Shown here: in pieces, positions 45,701 through 56,527 of the stretch
Position numbering within the stretch: the first letter of the stretch is position 1
Layout of the letters: each line of letters opens with the position of its first letter
Assembly (NCBI GenBank): GCA_013115145.1
Contig: JAAPAO010000055.1
Location: forward strand, 1-64,000
Reading direction: 5' to 3'
DNA from: Perkinsus chesapeaki
Taxonomy: Eukaryota > Perkinsozoa > Perkinsida > Perkinsidae
Length of the DNA: 64,000 nucleotides
Program-made: the position numbers and the translations under genes
The notes under the pieces: model-generated
What the model saw: only the letters and a program-made list of their open reading frames with translations
The model's database searches: none
What the model was told of the DNA's origin: nothing

Positions 45701-45865
45701 GTGGCTTATGATGTTGGCCAAGAACAGCAGCAGTCATGGAGGCGGCGAGTGTTGCCTTATCCAGAGGGCAATGATAGAGAAGGAGGAGGGGATGGCTGGT
45801 GTGAACAAGGAGGCGGCAGTGCTCGCGATGAGTATGACGATTGGCCGCCCTATATGAGGTACTAA
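42786..45865 (+). CDS. PGAP1: PGAP1-like GPI inositol deacylase
   Basis: Two exons, 42786-45559 and 45607-45865, 1010 aa. A TM segment near residue 60 (KIVLFLGCIVAALSVLMVVV) is followed by an alpha/beta hydrolase domain: LLLHGNRGTYGNFDELA, MVLALDFYEEPNAF, the nucleophile elbow VGHSMGGVVAS (Ser at about residue 235) and VTVSAPLKTHPAMLD. This matches PGAP1/Bst1, which removes the inositol acyl chain from GPI anchors in the ER before export. The last third has about eight TM helices, as in the family. The intron (GTAATA...CCTTTTAG) restores the frame across a TGG-TAA boundary and adds a final hydrophobic segment (MAYLLLLLVGAA) and an acidic tail. Start chosen at the ATG after a probable UTR acceptor; an in-frame ATG lies 9 codons upstream. 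Confidence 0.88.
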
Positions 45866-46938
45866 TGGGAAGCCCTGGGCAGTAGTCTCTTTCAAGTGCC
45901 CTCTAAGAAAAATTTCATAAGTGTAGGGTTATAAGCTATCATTCGTACGACTACCTTTCACTTATCACCCTTCGCTTCACACTCATGTTACACGCGCCAT
46001 CGGCGCTATTACAATTCGGCTACTTTGGGATTCTTCTTTCGTCTTTGGTCTCACACACTGGCATCTCTTATCCCTCAGAGTTAGCGTCAGTCCTCGGTCA
46101 TCGGCCTCAACAGCGAGCTCTACCGCCGAGTCCGATATGAGCAGCGTTGGTAGCAGCGGTAGCGGTGAAGATGAGGAGGCAACAGTCAAGACTAGACGGC
46201 GGCCCCCACGGCAACAACACCTGAGCGCTGGAAGATCTCCGGCGACGATCGTCTCTATGAGGGGGCGACGGCGGGGACGAAATAGTCTGCCGAGAGGGAA
46301 AGTCTAGCAATGGTACAACATTTATTTGAAACTGTAAATTATATGCATCACCAATGACAGAGGACGATAACGAGGGATGTTCCTGTCAACAACAACAACA
46401 TCATCATCTTCCTCCTCCTCGTCTAGGATAATTGCAGCAGTAGTACCAGCAGCTGTTATCCTTGTATAAAGTACCAATCTTAAGTACTATTCCACCCACT
46501 TGCACCCACTGTATATAGTAGTGTTAGAGTTCAGTTGTTCTCAATGGTGAAGTCCCCAAGTATCTATTATAAAAACTTTTTGCTTGCTCTAAAGTCTCAT
46601 CATGTTTTAGGACAGTCCGCTTCTGCCAGAAGCCTTCTGGTGCATATCTTTTATTAAGAGGGGCTGTCCGATACAGAGTTCTTCCACCATTTGCAGTGCA
46701 TGTAGCTGCTGTATCAATGGCTATAATGTCTTTCATTTTCATTCAGCTTGTCGCACAGGGATATTAAGTATTAAAAGAAGGCACGCGTTTGAGGTTTCGT
46801 CTCTGACCATGCTTTCTGTCGAGCTTCCGATTGTTATAGCCTTAAACTTGGATTCCAAAGTCGAGGCTATAACACTAACTCCAAATTTCGGAAAACTTTC
46901 GCTTCCATCCGAAGCTGTATGAATGGGTAGCCTTCTGG
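45866..46938. other. Region with two short overlapping fr frames, no confirmed gene
   Basis: A 51 aa frame at 45985-46140 begins with a signal-like hydrophobic stretch (LLQFGYFGILLSSLV). Its stop overlaps, as ATGA, the start of a 57 aa Arg/Ser-rich frame at 46137-46310 (ends RRGRNSLPRGKV). They may be exons of one small secreted-protein gene or chance. The rest, to 46938, shows no coding signal. Confidence 0.4.
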
Positions 46939-47972
46939 ATGACGAATGTCACCCTTCGATTTATTTTGCAGTATTCTTACATGTTTGTTTATTATTGTTT
47001 ATCCCTAGTAACGCCCGAGCCATCAGCGACTCAGCCAACTGTGATTGTCAAGCCCACCACCGGGCATGAGATAAAGATGTTGAGCTTGGCTATTATGAGC
47101 GCTATGATGCTCAGTGGTGCGTACTGCATGATCCATATGCTTAAGATGGGCCAGCATCACCAGCAACAACACCACCAGCAGCAACAGCAGCAGGCTCGAG
47201 ATCATGTCCCCAGCACAGCAGTAGTAGTGACAAGAGGTGGGCCGGTGCAGTGCGATGGTCGAGGTCTTTAGGTACTCGGTCAGAACCTTGACGCAATGGC
47301 GTTAGCTGTGTGTTTCTTGTGTGGATGTCGACAACGGGTCCCTCGAGAGGAGTCAGCACTTGTTTATATCTGCTGCAGTTGCAGGACGCCCAACCCGGTG
47401 CCGTGGAGGAGCCCACCGGAGCGGGTTGTGTCAGAGATAAATAATAATCCAGGTGTAATGTTAACAGAAACGATTTGCCAGAGAGGGTCATTCAAGTTGA
47501 AGGACACTCTTTAGTACTCTCTAGTGTAGGCCGCAACCTCGGCCGCGATTCTGCTCTAACAGGATTAATTGTTAGCTTCGCGGCAGACTACGAAATTTGG
47601 AGTTTTTTTGAACGCGACGCTAGAGAGGAGACTTTGGTGTTTTCTCGAGGAATATTAATTGAAAAATTGTGTACAAGATAGTCTGCTACTGTGTCGGTCT
47701 GACGTAGGTGACTGTCCTTTCAACTCTACCAGGTACCATTCTCTCTCGTGGAGCAGACAGGTCCTCTCATGGAGTACGAGTTCACTCGTGCTAACAACAC
47801 ATTTTTCCGAGTCAGCGGTGAGAGGGAACACCGTGACGATGAGAAGAGCTCCTCCGAAGTACAGCCGCCTTCCTCTTTGTTGTCACTGACAGAATGCCTC
47901 AGGGCACCTGCTCCATGGACCCCATACTTATTGGACGGTCATCGTCTTCAAGCCCGAGACGACTCTCTCTGA
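46939..47972 (+). CDS. Probable membrane protein with Cys-rich zinc-ribbon, spliced
   Basis: First part: a hydrophobic N-terminus, then a TM segment (MLSLAIMSAMMLSGAYCMI) and a His/Gln-rich run (HHQQQHHQQQQQQ). A 44 nt intron (GTCTTTAG...GCGTTAG) joins QCDGR to AVCFLCGCRQRV, followed by YICCSCRTPNPVPW. The CxxCxC and CCxC pairs resemble a zinc ribbon of LSD1 or RING-variant style. After an unresolved middle, a final exon reads VPFSLVEQTGPLMEYEFTRA and ends LLDGHRLQARDDSL at 47972. Whether all parts belong to one gene is uncertain. Role unknown; membrane-anchored zinc-ribbon proteins often act in protein sorting or ubiquitin transfer (inference). Confidence 0.5.
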
Positions 47973-49977
47973 ATGACCTGCCAGCCTGCACTATCTGCAT
48001 GGTGGGATGTGCCCACTGGCCTCGTACCTCGCCGCTCGTTTTTTCGTCCCTCATCGTACGCGTCTCGGAGTACTAAATATGTTAATATTCAAGTAGTTTA
48101 GTATCAATGTGCAAAGTAATTCATGTAGGATACCACGGGGAAGATTCACTCACGGGTAGCAGATTATTGGTAGTGTTTAAATTCATCGGGTTGAAAAGGT
48201 GACTGGAAATTGCTGCGTCTCCGATTTCTTCAAGAATTTGAAATTCTGAATTTCATGAGGGCTACAAACGATGTTCTTTTCTACAGTTTTCGAGTTGAAG
48301 ATTCCAACCTCCATGTGCTTTTCAACTTGGCACGGCCAAGATGAGGAAAGGTGCGGCATAAGACGGTCTTATTGAGACCGTACTTTGTTCGACCCCTGGC
48401 TTTAGTGGCAATCGCTTTTAGTCATAGACTATAACTTGTCTTAGTTAGCTTGACCGTGGAGGCCTTGACAGTAAACACATTGTTGGCGACGCGGATGTCG
48501 TCGAACAAGTATAAACTTTGCTCTACTGCATATTCTAATCTACGCATCGATTTCCCCCTTGAATATTTCAGCCTCAGTTTCCTTGTTCCCTTTTCTGGTC
48601 TCGGGCCCTCCTCCTGACAAGTCAGCTTTACCGCGGCCAGATTCTGGTGACCAGGAGCGGATTCTTCAAGTTATCCTTCGAGTTCAAGGTTCATTCCTTT
48701 GCTTCAAGAAAGCTTTTTGATAGGACCATCCTCAATGTTATCCTCGTCCGGCAAGGACTCGGCGCAAACTGTCATCGCTAGTAGCGATTCGCTACGATCG
48801 CTACAGTACATCGTACTCGGTAGTACCGACTCGGTACCGGAAGCTGCGAACTCAGTTCACAGCCTGTGTATGTGCAGCGCTCGAATTCGCCACTGTTCGG
48901 CGAACTGCACAATTCGAAGCTCGAATTGTTTCAAAGTTTTAACTTTTTTCCTCGAATCTTCAACTGCAACTTATCAAATCATTTGATTCGCGGGCCGCGA
49001 CTCGCCGCACCATTTCCGGATGTCTTCAGAACGGGGTGCATTGATTTACTGTTTTTGGGAACGGTGCTCGCCCAAGATGTAATCCGATCTCTTCTGCTCA
49101 TCGACTGGCGCAAATAGACGTTCTTAACGTCGAATAGTTCAGCGCGAACTTTCGCATCGCTCTCTGTTTAGGATTCCCGAGGAGACTCTGTCATTCTCCC
49201 ATGTGCGCACGGTGGTCTCTGTCTTGAATGCGTTACGGCCATAAGGCGGTCAGGCAAGAGCTGTCGCTAATACTCTTGCATAGTGGATTCTGTCGCAGCA
49301 CATCCCTTCTGTCCTCAATGCCGACAGCCAATAGCAAGGACAGTTCAGTTGGAGGAGATAAGCAACCAAGTTGCTAAGTGAGACTTACAGTTGATTTCCC
49401 ACGGTAGCGCGGCCAATGCTCAATTCTATGGCGTTCATTCGTCGTTGAACTCGTAACGAGTTCGACATTCCAAGGCAACCTAGCTGCTCCTCAGCCGTAT
49501 GATGATCACACCGTACTCCGAGTTTCTCCGAATTTCTCGAGGAAGTCTTCTCGTCACGAGAATCTCGTGCGGTCAAACCAATTCTACACTTGCGTGGTTT
49601 TCCTTTTATCTTTTGTATTTGTCTCTAGTTGACGTCTTTTATCTTTTTCTTTTAACATGTCTTGTCGATATTGTATATTTCATCTTTTCAAAATACAAAA
49701 GATTCTTTTGTATTTTGTTAGAGGCATCGAGATCCGAGTACCTCCCCCGAATTGATCGTGAATGAAGCCTCCTTTCCCATGGAGCGTTGTTACTACCGTC
49801 ATGTATCATTGCTTCGTTGTTAGCTATCAAGGGCCGACTTGAGTTCACTAGGAACCGAAAGAAGCGAAGAGTTTCTTGGCAGATTTATATCTTCTGTATC
49901 GCATGTTTGGTAAAAAGGACGATTCTTCCCACAGCAGCGCCGGCTCATCCTCGAACAAGAAACAATCTGTGAGCAGT
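47973..49977. other. 2 kb gene-poor stretch
   Basis: No convincing protein gene on either strand. The sequence has many TCGAA, TTCGA and CTCGA words and several small inverted repeats: ACGGTCT/AGACCGT (48363-48381), GTAGCG/CGCTAC (48781-48795) and a 14 bp palindrome (49689-49717). It could hold a degenerate mobile element or non-coding RNA, but I see no coding remnant of a known transposase or reverse transcriptase. Confidence 0.5.
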
Positions 49978-51496
49978 ATGGCTACAGCCTCCGATGCAGC
50001 CCCACTTACTAGGCTGTATGACCTTCAAAAGAGAAGACAGAAGGCCAGGTAATAGCGGGCACGTGTACTCCTATGATTCTAACTTACAACGAAAGGGCTA
50101 CAACTTGCAACAACGATACTGTTTTACCTTAATGTTTGCGGCAAACATTGATGGCAGCCATCAATACAAGTCATAGTTGCTCTATGACTTTTGAATTTGC
50201 TTTTTGTTCAAGGCACCAGGGACCCTAGTGACTTCCTGTTAAGGGGCCTGGTCGGAACCTTACGGTATGACGTTTCATCTCATGGCTTCGCAGTCTTCAT
50301 ACAATTACCAGCTCTATTGCTTTTTATGTATTTCTGTTCAGAGATACCCGCCGTATGGTTGCCGCTGCCTCGAACTATCCACCCAGCACCCTTTCACGCT
50401 ATTATACCGCCAGCGAGTACGGCATTGTTGGCTACAATAACACCAGTATGGCTAGCTTTCCTCCAGGGGCTACATCTGTTAGATCTATGGGCACTTCACG
50501 TTCTTGCTATGCACCTGTAAGGGTCTAAGCCGTTGGTAACTGATTCGTTCCACAGGTTCTTACCCCAAGCCCTGCCTCTAGATCGGGAATGCCGAGCATG
50601 TAGGTGTAGGGAGGGGTCTAGTAGCGGCAGAGTGGCATAGCGTAACTGTACGATAATCACGGTTACCTCAAGCACTCATCAACGCAAGCAGTCGCGTTGT
50701 GTGCGCACACGTCGGCATAATCATTTTTCGCACGATGAGTATGCTCAATTTGACGACGATCTTGGATTCCTATGTTGACTTTATCTAATCGGTCTGTCCA
50801 GTAGTACCTTGCGTACACTATACATACCCTGCCATCTACCTTATTAGAGCGGATAACCTCGCTTCTCCGTACTATCGATAGTGTGGCCTTGAAAGAGATG
50901 TTTTCTTTTACGTAGTTCCGCGACATCCCTTATTAAGGTACCCCCAGTCACCGCCCTATAACCAAGACTTCTCTGGTCCAGTGATGCTACCAAGAGTTGG
51001 TGTACCACTCCCACCGCGTGAGATAGCCAGTGGATACTACTATGGGCCGTCAGAGGTAGGTCCTGTTTTCGCACAGCGTGGTGTGAATTTAACAAAAACT
51101 TTGAACGTTAAACCATTCCCCGAGGAGCCAGTCGTTGCTGGTAGTGTTAGGCATATGACCGAGTGCAGTCTCGATCCTACTCGCGTATTTTCATTAGTTC
51201 TGCAATACGCTAACTTTGTTTTTCAAATATTATGCTCTATTTTCCTGTCTGAGGATTATTCAGACGAGAGCTAAATTCCACTTGGCTTACAGTTTTTGCT
51301 GTTTGTTCAGGAATTGGCAGCCCCTCCACCTCCGCCACACATGAAGACCTCGTACTCTTGTCCGAGGCCAGCAGCTGTGCCTGCCGTCGACTTAGGACTG
51401 TCGATGGCAGCTGAGGAAGTTTTCGAAGAAGAGCCGGAGCCGAGCCGTGTTAGGCTTAGTGTTACCCACGAGTGTTCGGCTACTAGATCCTGGTGA
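49978..51496 (+). CDS. Hypothetical Pro/Ser/Tyr-rich protein, multi-exon
   Basis: Starts MATASDAAPLTRLYDLQKRR and continues over several plus-strand exons: MVAAASNYPPSTLSRYYTAS then EYGIVGYNNTSMASFPPGAT; SPYNQ-like YPQSPPYNQDFSGPVMLPRV; REIASGYYYGPSEVGPVFAQ then RGVNLTKTLNVKPFPEEPVV; and a last exon APPPPPHMKTSYSCP ending ECSATRSW. Typical GTAAGG/GTAGGT donors and CAG acceptors support it. It is low-complexity, Tyr/Pro-rich, with no TM segment, and could be a cytoskeletal or pellicle protein by composition only. Exon joins between 50044 and 50345 are not resolved. Confidence 0.55.
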
Positions 51497-51681
51497 AGTC
51501 TGCCGTCGTGATTGACTTTATGTATTATATTTTATTACTGAACTCATTGCATAGATTTTGCAACAATCACATCATCAAAGACCAGTTCTGTCGTCTCGTC
51601 CCCCCCCGTTGTCTCTACGTACACCATAAGACAATAGTAGTCTGGCAATAATAATAATATCCTAAATTGTTCCTCTAATGC

Positions 51682-51909
51682 ATGTGTATTATGATGATGA
51701 CATCAACTGCGGCGGTGGCAGCCTCTGATGACATCTCACAAGCCGATGACTGGCCGCGTTTGCCCCCCCATCAAAAGTTGCTGCATTTCCTCCATTACAT
51801 ACTCGGGATATCATTTTTCTCACTCGGACTACTGATACCGCTGCTATCTGAGGTGCCGTCGTTGAATACTAGGCCCCCCTTAGTTAATCACAATAGTCTC
51901 TCCGTATGA
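51682..51909 (+). CDS. Small single-pass membrane protein, hypothetical
   Basis: 75 aa frame with one strong hydrophobic helix (LLHFLHYILGISFFSLGLLI) after an acidic, Trp-containing N-terminus (DDISQADDWPRLPPH). The stop is preceded by a GTATGA donor-like site, so a further exon is possible. No family recognised. Confidence 0.45.
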   Translation: MCIMMMTSTAAVAASDDISQADDWPRLPPHQKLLHFLHYILGISFFSLGLLIPLLSEVPSLNTRPPLVNHNSLSV

Positions 51910-52339
51910 TGTGGCTTTGTTGTCTTTGTTCAATTAAAAAGTTCCGGTTCCAGGCTGATGGCGTCACCTGGTATCGGTTTACGTTACACATTAGCACTTT
52001 AACTCGGACGCGCTATTGTTGTCGATGAAGAGCTCTACTGGTTGAGCTGCTTTACCTGTCCTCGGGTGAATATGCAGCAATAGGGAATCCGAAGTAGCCG
52101 TTGATCTGGCTGCTGCTGCAGTGACGATGAGAATTAATAACGAAGTTCCTGCTTTGCGCAAGGTGTCTGTCCCCATCCTGTAAAGTGGTTCACGCACAGC
52201 AGAATAGAGAAATGTTTGTGCAGCTTTTTGATGGTAGATTCTCCCGCAGGGTCCCATGTGCCTGCCGATCCATTAGCTCGTTCTCCGTGAGAAACTGTGG
52301 AATATAGTGCGGTGCTAGGACTGCCTCAGGTACAGTAAA
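51910..52339. other. Spacer before the LRR gene
   Basis: 430 bp without clear coding signal; it should contain the promoter of the LRR protein gene. A minus-strand frame (51991-52257) lacks an ATG-led protein-like sequence. Confidence 0.4.
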
Positions 52340-54471
52340 ATGCTATACAGGGGCACAGTGCTGCCTAATAAGGAATGGGCAGAGACCAAGGCATTGCGAA
52401 TTATTTCGCGCTCCATCGACCAGAACTATGCACCACAGTCGGACAGGAATGCAGCAAAAAAGGAGTCGGAACAGATTTGGCCACCGGTAAGCTACACTGG
52501 CCTTCGATTGTACTTTTTGCCTCTTCGGTGTAGATTATTTGCAGGTTGTCGGGCTGCCATCTTCATTCGACCCCTCCTTCGGTCGGGCTGTACCCCCTTG
52601 TCCGACGCTGGATGACGCCTTCAGACAATGCACTTTACCATTCGACTTAGTGAGCCTTACTGTACCTGGATTCACTATCGTGATGACTCTCGCCATTGAC
52701 TTGCACATGTTACCTATAGAATGTGCCGTGCTTTTCGAGTAGCCTCATCGGGCAGCGTACGTACAGCGATGGGACATGGAAATGTCACCTGCCCGCAACT
52801 TCGTTACTGTTCGCCTTGCTGTTGGCGCTCTAGACGGCCATGTTGTTTATCGGAGCAAGATCCGGGCAATAGTTCGAACAATGATTCCGTTCGCGGCTTC
52901 CGGCAGTCGGGCCTCCTCCTATTAGGTTCCTCCTGCTAGCAAAGTACATCGTAGTGTCTCAGGTTGGGGTACTTGATTCACTCCCTCAGCCAGTTTTGAA
53001 GCTAGATCTCAGTGGTGGGCATCCAACGCTAACAAGCTCCTGCTTTGACGGACTAGCTCAGAAGCTGCCAGTCGCGCTGACAAGCCTCCAAGAAGCGAAT
53101 CTTGCGTACGCTGCAATGATAAGATTTACCGATACTCGGCTCGGCTTAGATCCACCTTCTACACTTCATCCTTTCTCACAGCTTTGTTGACCGCAAGCCG
53201 GTTTTCACTGAACAATTTAATACTGGAAAACGGCCGTGTTCCAGGCGCTGTGGATGGAGCGATTGATGCACTGGAGCAAGCGACCTCGATCAAGTAGATC
53301 TCACATGGCGCCCATCTTACTCCTCCTTGGCAAGTAGGCACCTGAACCTTCGGTCGCTAAAGGGTCTCTCTCCCACCACCGTAGCATCCCTTGGTGCACT
53401 GGAGCTGCTGGAATCTCTAGACTTGGGGCACAACTCTGAGGCAGTGACAGACGCCTCGATCAGGGTCATTGCTCAGGGAGTGAGGAGGCTTAGGAAAATA
53501 AACCTTACATGGCAAGTCCGGCGCCGCAATCCACATTGTCGTATCCGTCTCAAGTATCCTGAGCACGGCCCTCGCGAGTCTGTGTCGTATCACGGAAGGG
53601 CCTAGATACCTTGCGGTCACTTCCGACATTAGTGAACTTAGTCCGTCGGCAAGCGATTTTACCGCAGCTGGCCTGAAGGACCTTTGCTCCGATCAACCCC
53701 AGCTGGAAGTCCTCAACGTTTCTCACGCAGCGGGATTAACGAACGAAGTAAACCCAGTGGAACGCACATCAGCGAAATCCTTGCCAGGGGGACGTGTCCG
53801 CGGCACTCGCACTGTGCGAGGCGCTTGAGTCGCTTGACATCAGTTCTTGTCCAGCCCTTAGTGACGCAACACTGATATCTTTGCGGAGGTAATCGATGCT
53901 CTGTCTTGGCGACCTCGGGCATCACGTGCCTGGCCGATGCGGGACCGTGTCCATCTGCCAGGAACTCCTTGGAGGCTCTCAGCATCCGGGATGCTCCAGA
54001 AGGGGTGACATTGACGGGTCTCATCAAGGTGCTCCAAGGTTCACCCGAGCTGCTCTTCCTGGATCTCAATGGCTGCGCATGCCTGAAGTCCAGGGAGGCG
54101 GTGGTCGAATTGCTGACTCAACCCTGTATAGGAGAATTGAAAGAGTGAGCGGCGGCGGGCCACTGTGATGAACTGTTGTCTATCTGCCCTATCACCTGTA
54201 TAGCGGCATGCGCTCAGGTTGATACTGTCACGGCCAGCAGATCTCCCGGCCTCGGAAGCGGCAAAGTTAGAGAAGTCGCTTCCACATGGGCGGGTCTACT
54301 GGACCGAAAGCCATTTGCGTGAGGCGCCCAACTTCGAAATGGTGGGCTTACTCGGGCTCACTTTACCGAGCCTCCCCTGGGTGTCAGGTTTGCCCGTTGA
54401 GTGGAGGAACTAAGAAAAAGGGGAAGGCGAAGAAAAAGGGCACTAAAGGTGGCAAAAAGAAGAAGAAATGA
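52340..54471 (+). CDS. Leucine-rich-repeat (RNI-like) protein with Lys-rich C-terminus
   Basis: Starts MLYRGTVLPNKEWAETKALR; a GTAAGC...TTGCAG intron joins to VVGLPSSFDPSFGRAVPPCP. LRR strands follow: VLKLDLSGGHPTLTSSCFDG, LESLDLGHNSEAVTDASIRV then IAQGVRRLRKINL, LEVLNVSHAAGLTNE, ALESLDISSCPALSDATLIS, LEALSIRDAPEGVTLTGLIK, LLFLDLNGCACLKSREAVVE. A final intron of about 51 nt (GTGGGC...GTGTCAG) joins APNFEM to VCPLSGGTKKKGK and a run of Lys to the end. The repeats resemble the AMN1/F-box cysteine-containing LRR type, which usually mediates protein-protein contacts; no F-box was seen. The basic tail could bind nucleic acid or act as a nuclear signal (inference). Confidence 0.68.
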
Positions 54472-54498
54472 CATGCTACCTTGTCGCTCCACAAGTCC

Positions 54499-56421
54499 AT
54501 GGGGGTTGAGTTGGGCGGGCCTAGATTCGTTCCTCCTTCCCAAGCTCGAATGCCCGCCGTCCCTCTCCTGTACGCTCAAAGCATCCTCGAGCTCCAGCCT
54601 TACCAGCTTGTTGGCCTCTGTAAGACCGCCGCGGCTGCCTCTATCCGGGACCCGAGATTTTGGCAGATGGTTCGACATCGTTTGGGTGCCTGGAGTAAGG
54701 AATCGGCATTCTGACGTTCTCAAAGTTTCATCGAGCCTCATTGCCCAGGTCCATACACATTAACGCCGAATCAGCTGGCAAGCATTTTAGCGAGTATCAT
54801 CCATGTGGCCATTCCAAACCGGTCAGTGCGGCGTCTGCCAGCTAAGGAGGCATCAGCTTCCCTTCGCGACCCGATGCGATTGGAGCACATAGCGGCCGAC
54901 TTCGCCGAGACAGCGTGTCAATTAGTAGAAGCCTGCGTTATATCTACATCACCCTCCAGGCCAGCGTTGCTGTCCTTGGCTAACTCTCTAGTTGCTCTCG
55001 GGGCGGACACGCGAAGTCCGGGTACCCGGTATGTTTTATTGAACATCCTCGCCGGTGCGAGCTCGCTGAGTCCTGCGGATATATGTCGGCTTCTTCCGAT
55101 GCTGAAATCGGCGGGGCTGTCACTGCCCGAGGAGATGCTTCAGCGACTCCTGTTGACAGAAGGGCAATGCTTGAGCATGGATGAGATCTCTGTGGCGTAC
55201 GAAGCGACGGTCGAGCAGGAGATAGGCAAATGGTTGGAGGAAAAAGATTCGCAGGAGTGGACACCAGAAGTCATCCTTCGGGTGGCTCGGTGTTGCGGCA
55301 GCGCACGGCTGGCTAATAAAGTTGCCAAAGCATGCTTGGACAACCGAAAGGTGGTTTACTTCGGTCCTGATGGTGCTGATCTTGAAGGCTTTATGAGCGG
55401 CGCTATGCACGGTTGCGATATCAAACAGGAGCTTCACATAGGTCAGCGGTAGCGGTTTTCGTATCCCGGTCTGCGGTAGCGTACTTTTTTCAGAGCTCTG
55501 TTCCTGGCTCAGCCCTCTTGTTGCCCGACAGTTGGATGCGTTCCAGCATCCCTGTATTGTATTGAGGGGAATGAGACCCTCGAAGTGTTCACGATTTGAA
55601 GGCAGATGGGCGCACGAGATAAGCAATGTAGGTTGATAGCTCCCTTGGTGCTATTCGCTCCATCGGTCCACTGGACCGGGTCCAGTGTGGTGCTGTACTG
55701 TTCTGCCGATTCACAGCTCGAGTCAACAAGAGGCTTGATTTGGGTTTCTGGAATTCGCTTCTGACTCTCTGAGGGACTTGACAGTAGTCTCCGACCACCC
55801 TCATTCCAGGGCCTTCTGGAAAGTGTAGCGCGACTTCTTGATCCCGAGCGAACTAACAAACCGGCTGCTGTAGAAGTATTGGAGCTCGCAGTAGCAGCCG
55901 CGGAGGCCCTAGGCTTAGCCAGGAATCACGAGGTGACCTCATGGAGAACGCTTTAGCGATAGCGTGCCTTAGATCACACTAAGTTCAACGGCAGCAGCAA
56001 TTCTCGACCCAGTGTCCACGGCAGCCCGAGACAGCGTATGGGAGATTCCGATGGACAGACTGCCTGAGTTGCTGTTAGCTGTGTTCTCGTTAGATCTCGA
56101 GGGCGGTGAGGGTCACGCTCTATCTTATCAAGTAAGTCGTTCTGTAGTGCGGCGTTCAGCTATTATCCTGCCCTTCAGGTGAGTTCAGTATTTTTACGAG
56201 CGTGTGAGAGGTGGCTTATGATTCTCAAGCAGAAGAAGACTCTCGCGCTGGAGGAGGCTGATCTGCTCACTGAATTTTTGGAAGTAGGGCGTGTCGGTAG
56301 TCTAGGGTACAACTAGGTACCATTTCAGGTGCTTGATGAAGTCGGTTACACCTACGAGGAGTTGACCGAAGCCGCCAAGGTGATTGAAGATGATGATGCC
56401 GAGAAGGCATCGCATGATTGA
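54499..56421 (+). CDS. Helical-repeat protein, possible organellar RNA-binding (OPR/HPR-like)
   Basis: Starts MGVELGGPRFVPPSQ and continues with repeats of the form L.P.QL..I...A......D...W..: ILELQPYQLVGLCKTAAAAS, DPRFWQMVRHRLGAW|SPYTLT, PNQLASILASIIHVAIPN, later LSPADICRLLPMLKSAGLSL. A later exon reads GLLESVARLLDPERTNKPAA. The end is LDEVGYTYEELTEAAKVIED then DDAEKASHD. This helix-turn-helix repeat style is common in alveolate proteins that bind fragmented mitochondrial rRNA or other organellar RNA; assignment here rests on pattern only. The junctions between 55452 and 55800 are uncertain. It starts 28 bp after the LRR gene stop on the same strand. Confidence 0.55.
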
Positions 56422-56527
56422 GTGTTTCAGACGAATCACGTTTCAATTCACTTTGTGTGTTTTGGGTTTATAAGCAGTCTTAACTAACACGAACACAGTA
56501 CAGCATACGTACGTTCCACGCCATGCG

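Noticed and set aside
46137-46140. ATGA stop/start overlap of two small frames, suggesting coupled translation
   Set aside because: Termination-reinitiation at ATGA is a bacterial and viral habit; here splicing or chance is likelier and neither frame is secure.
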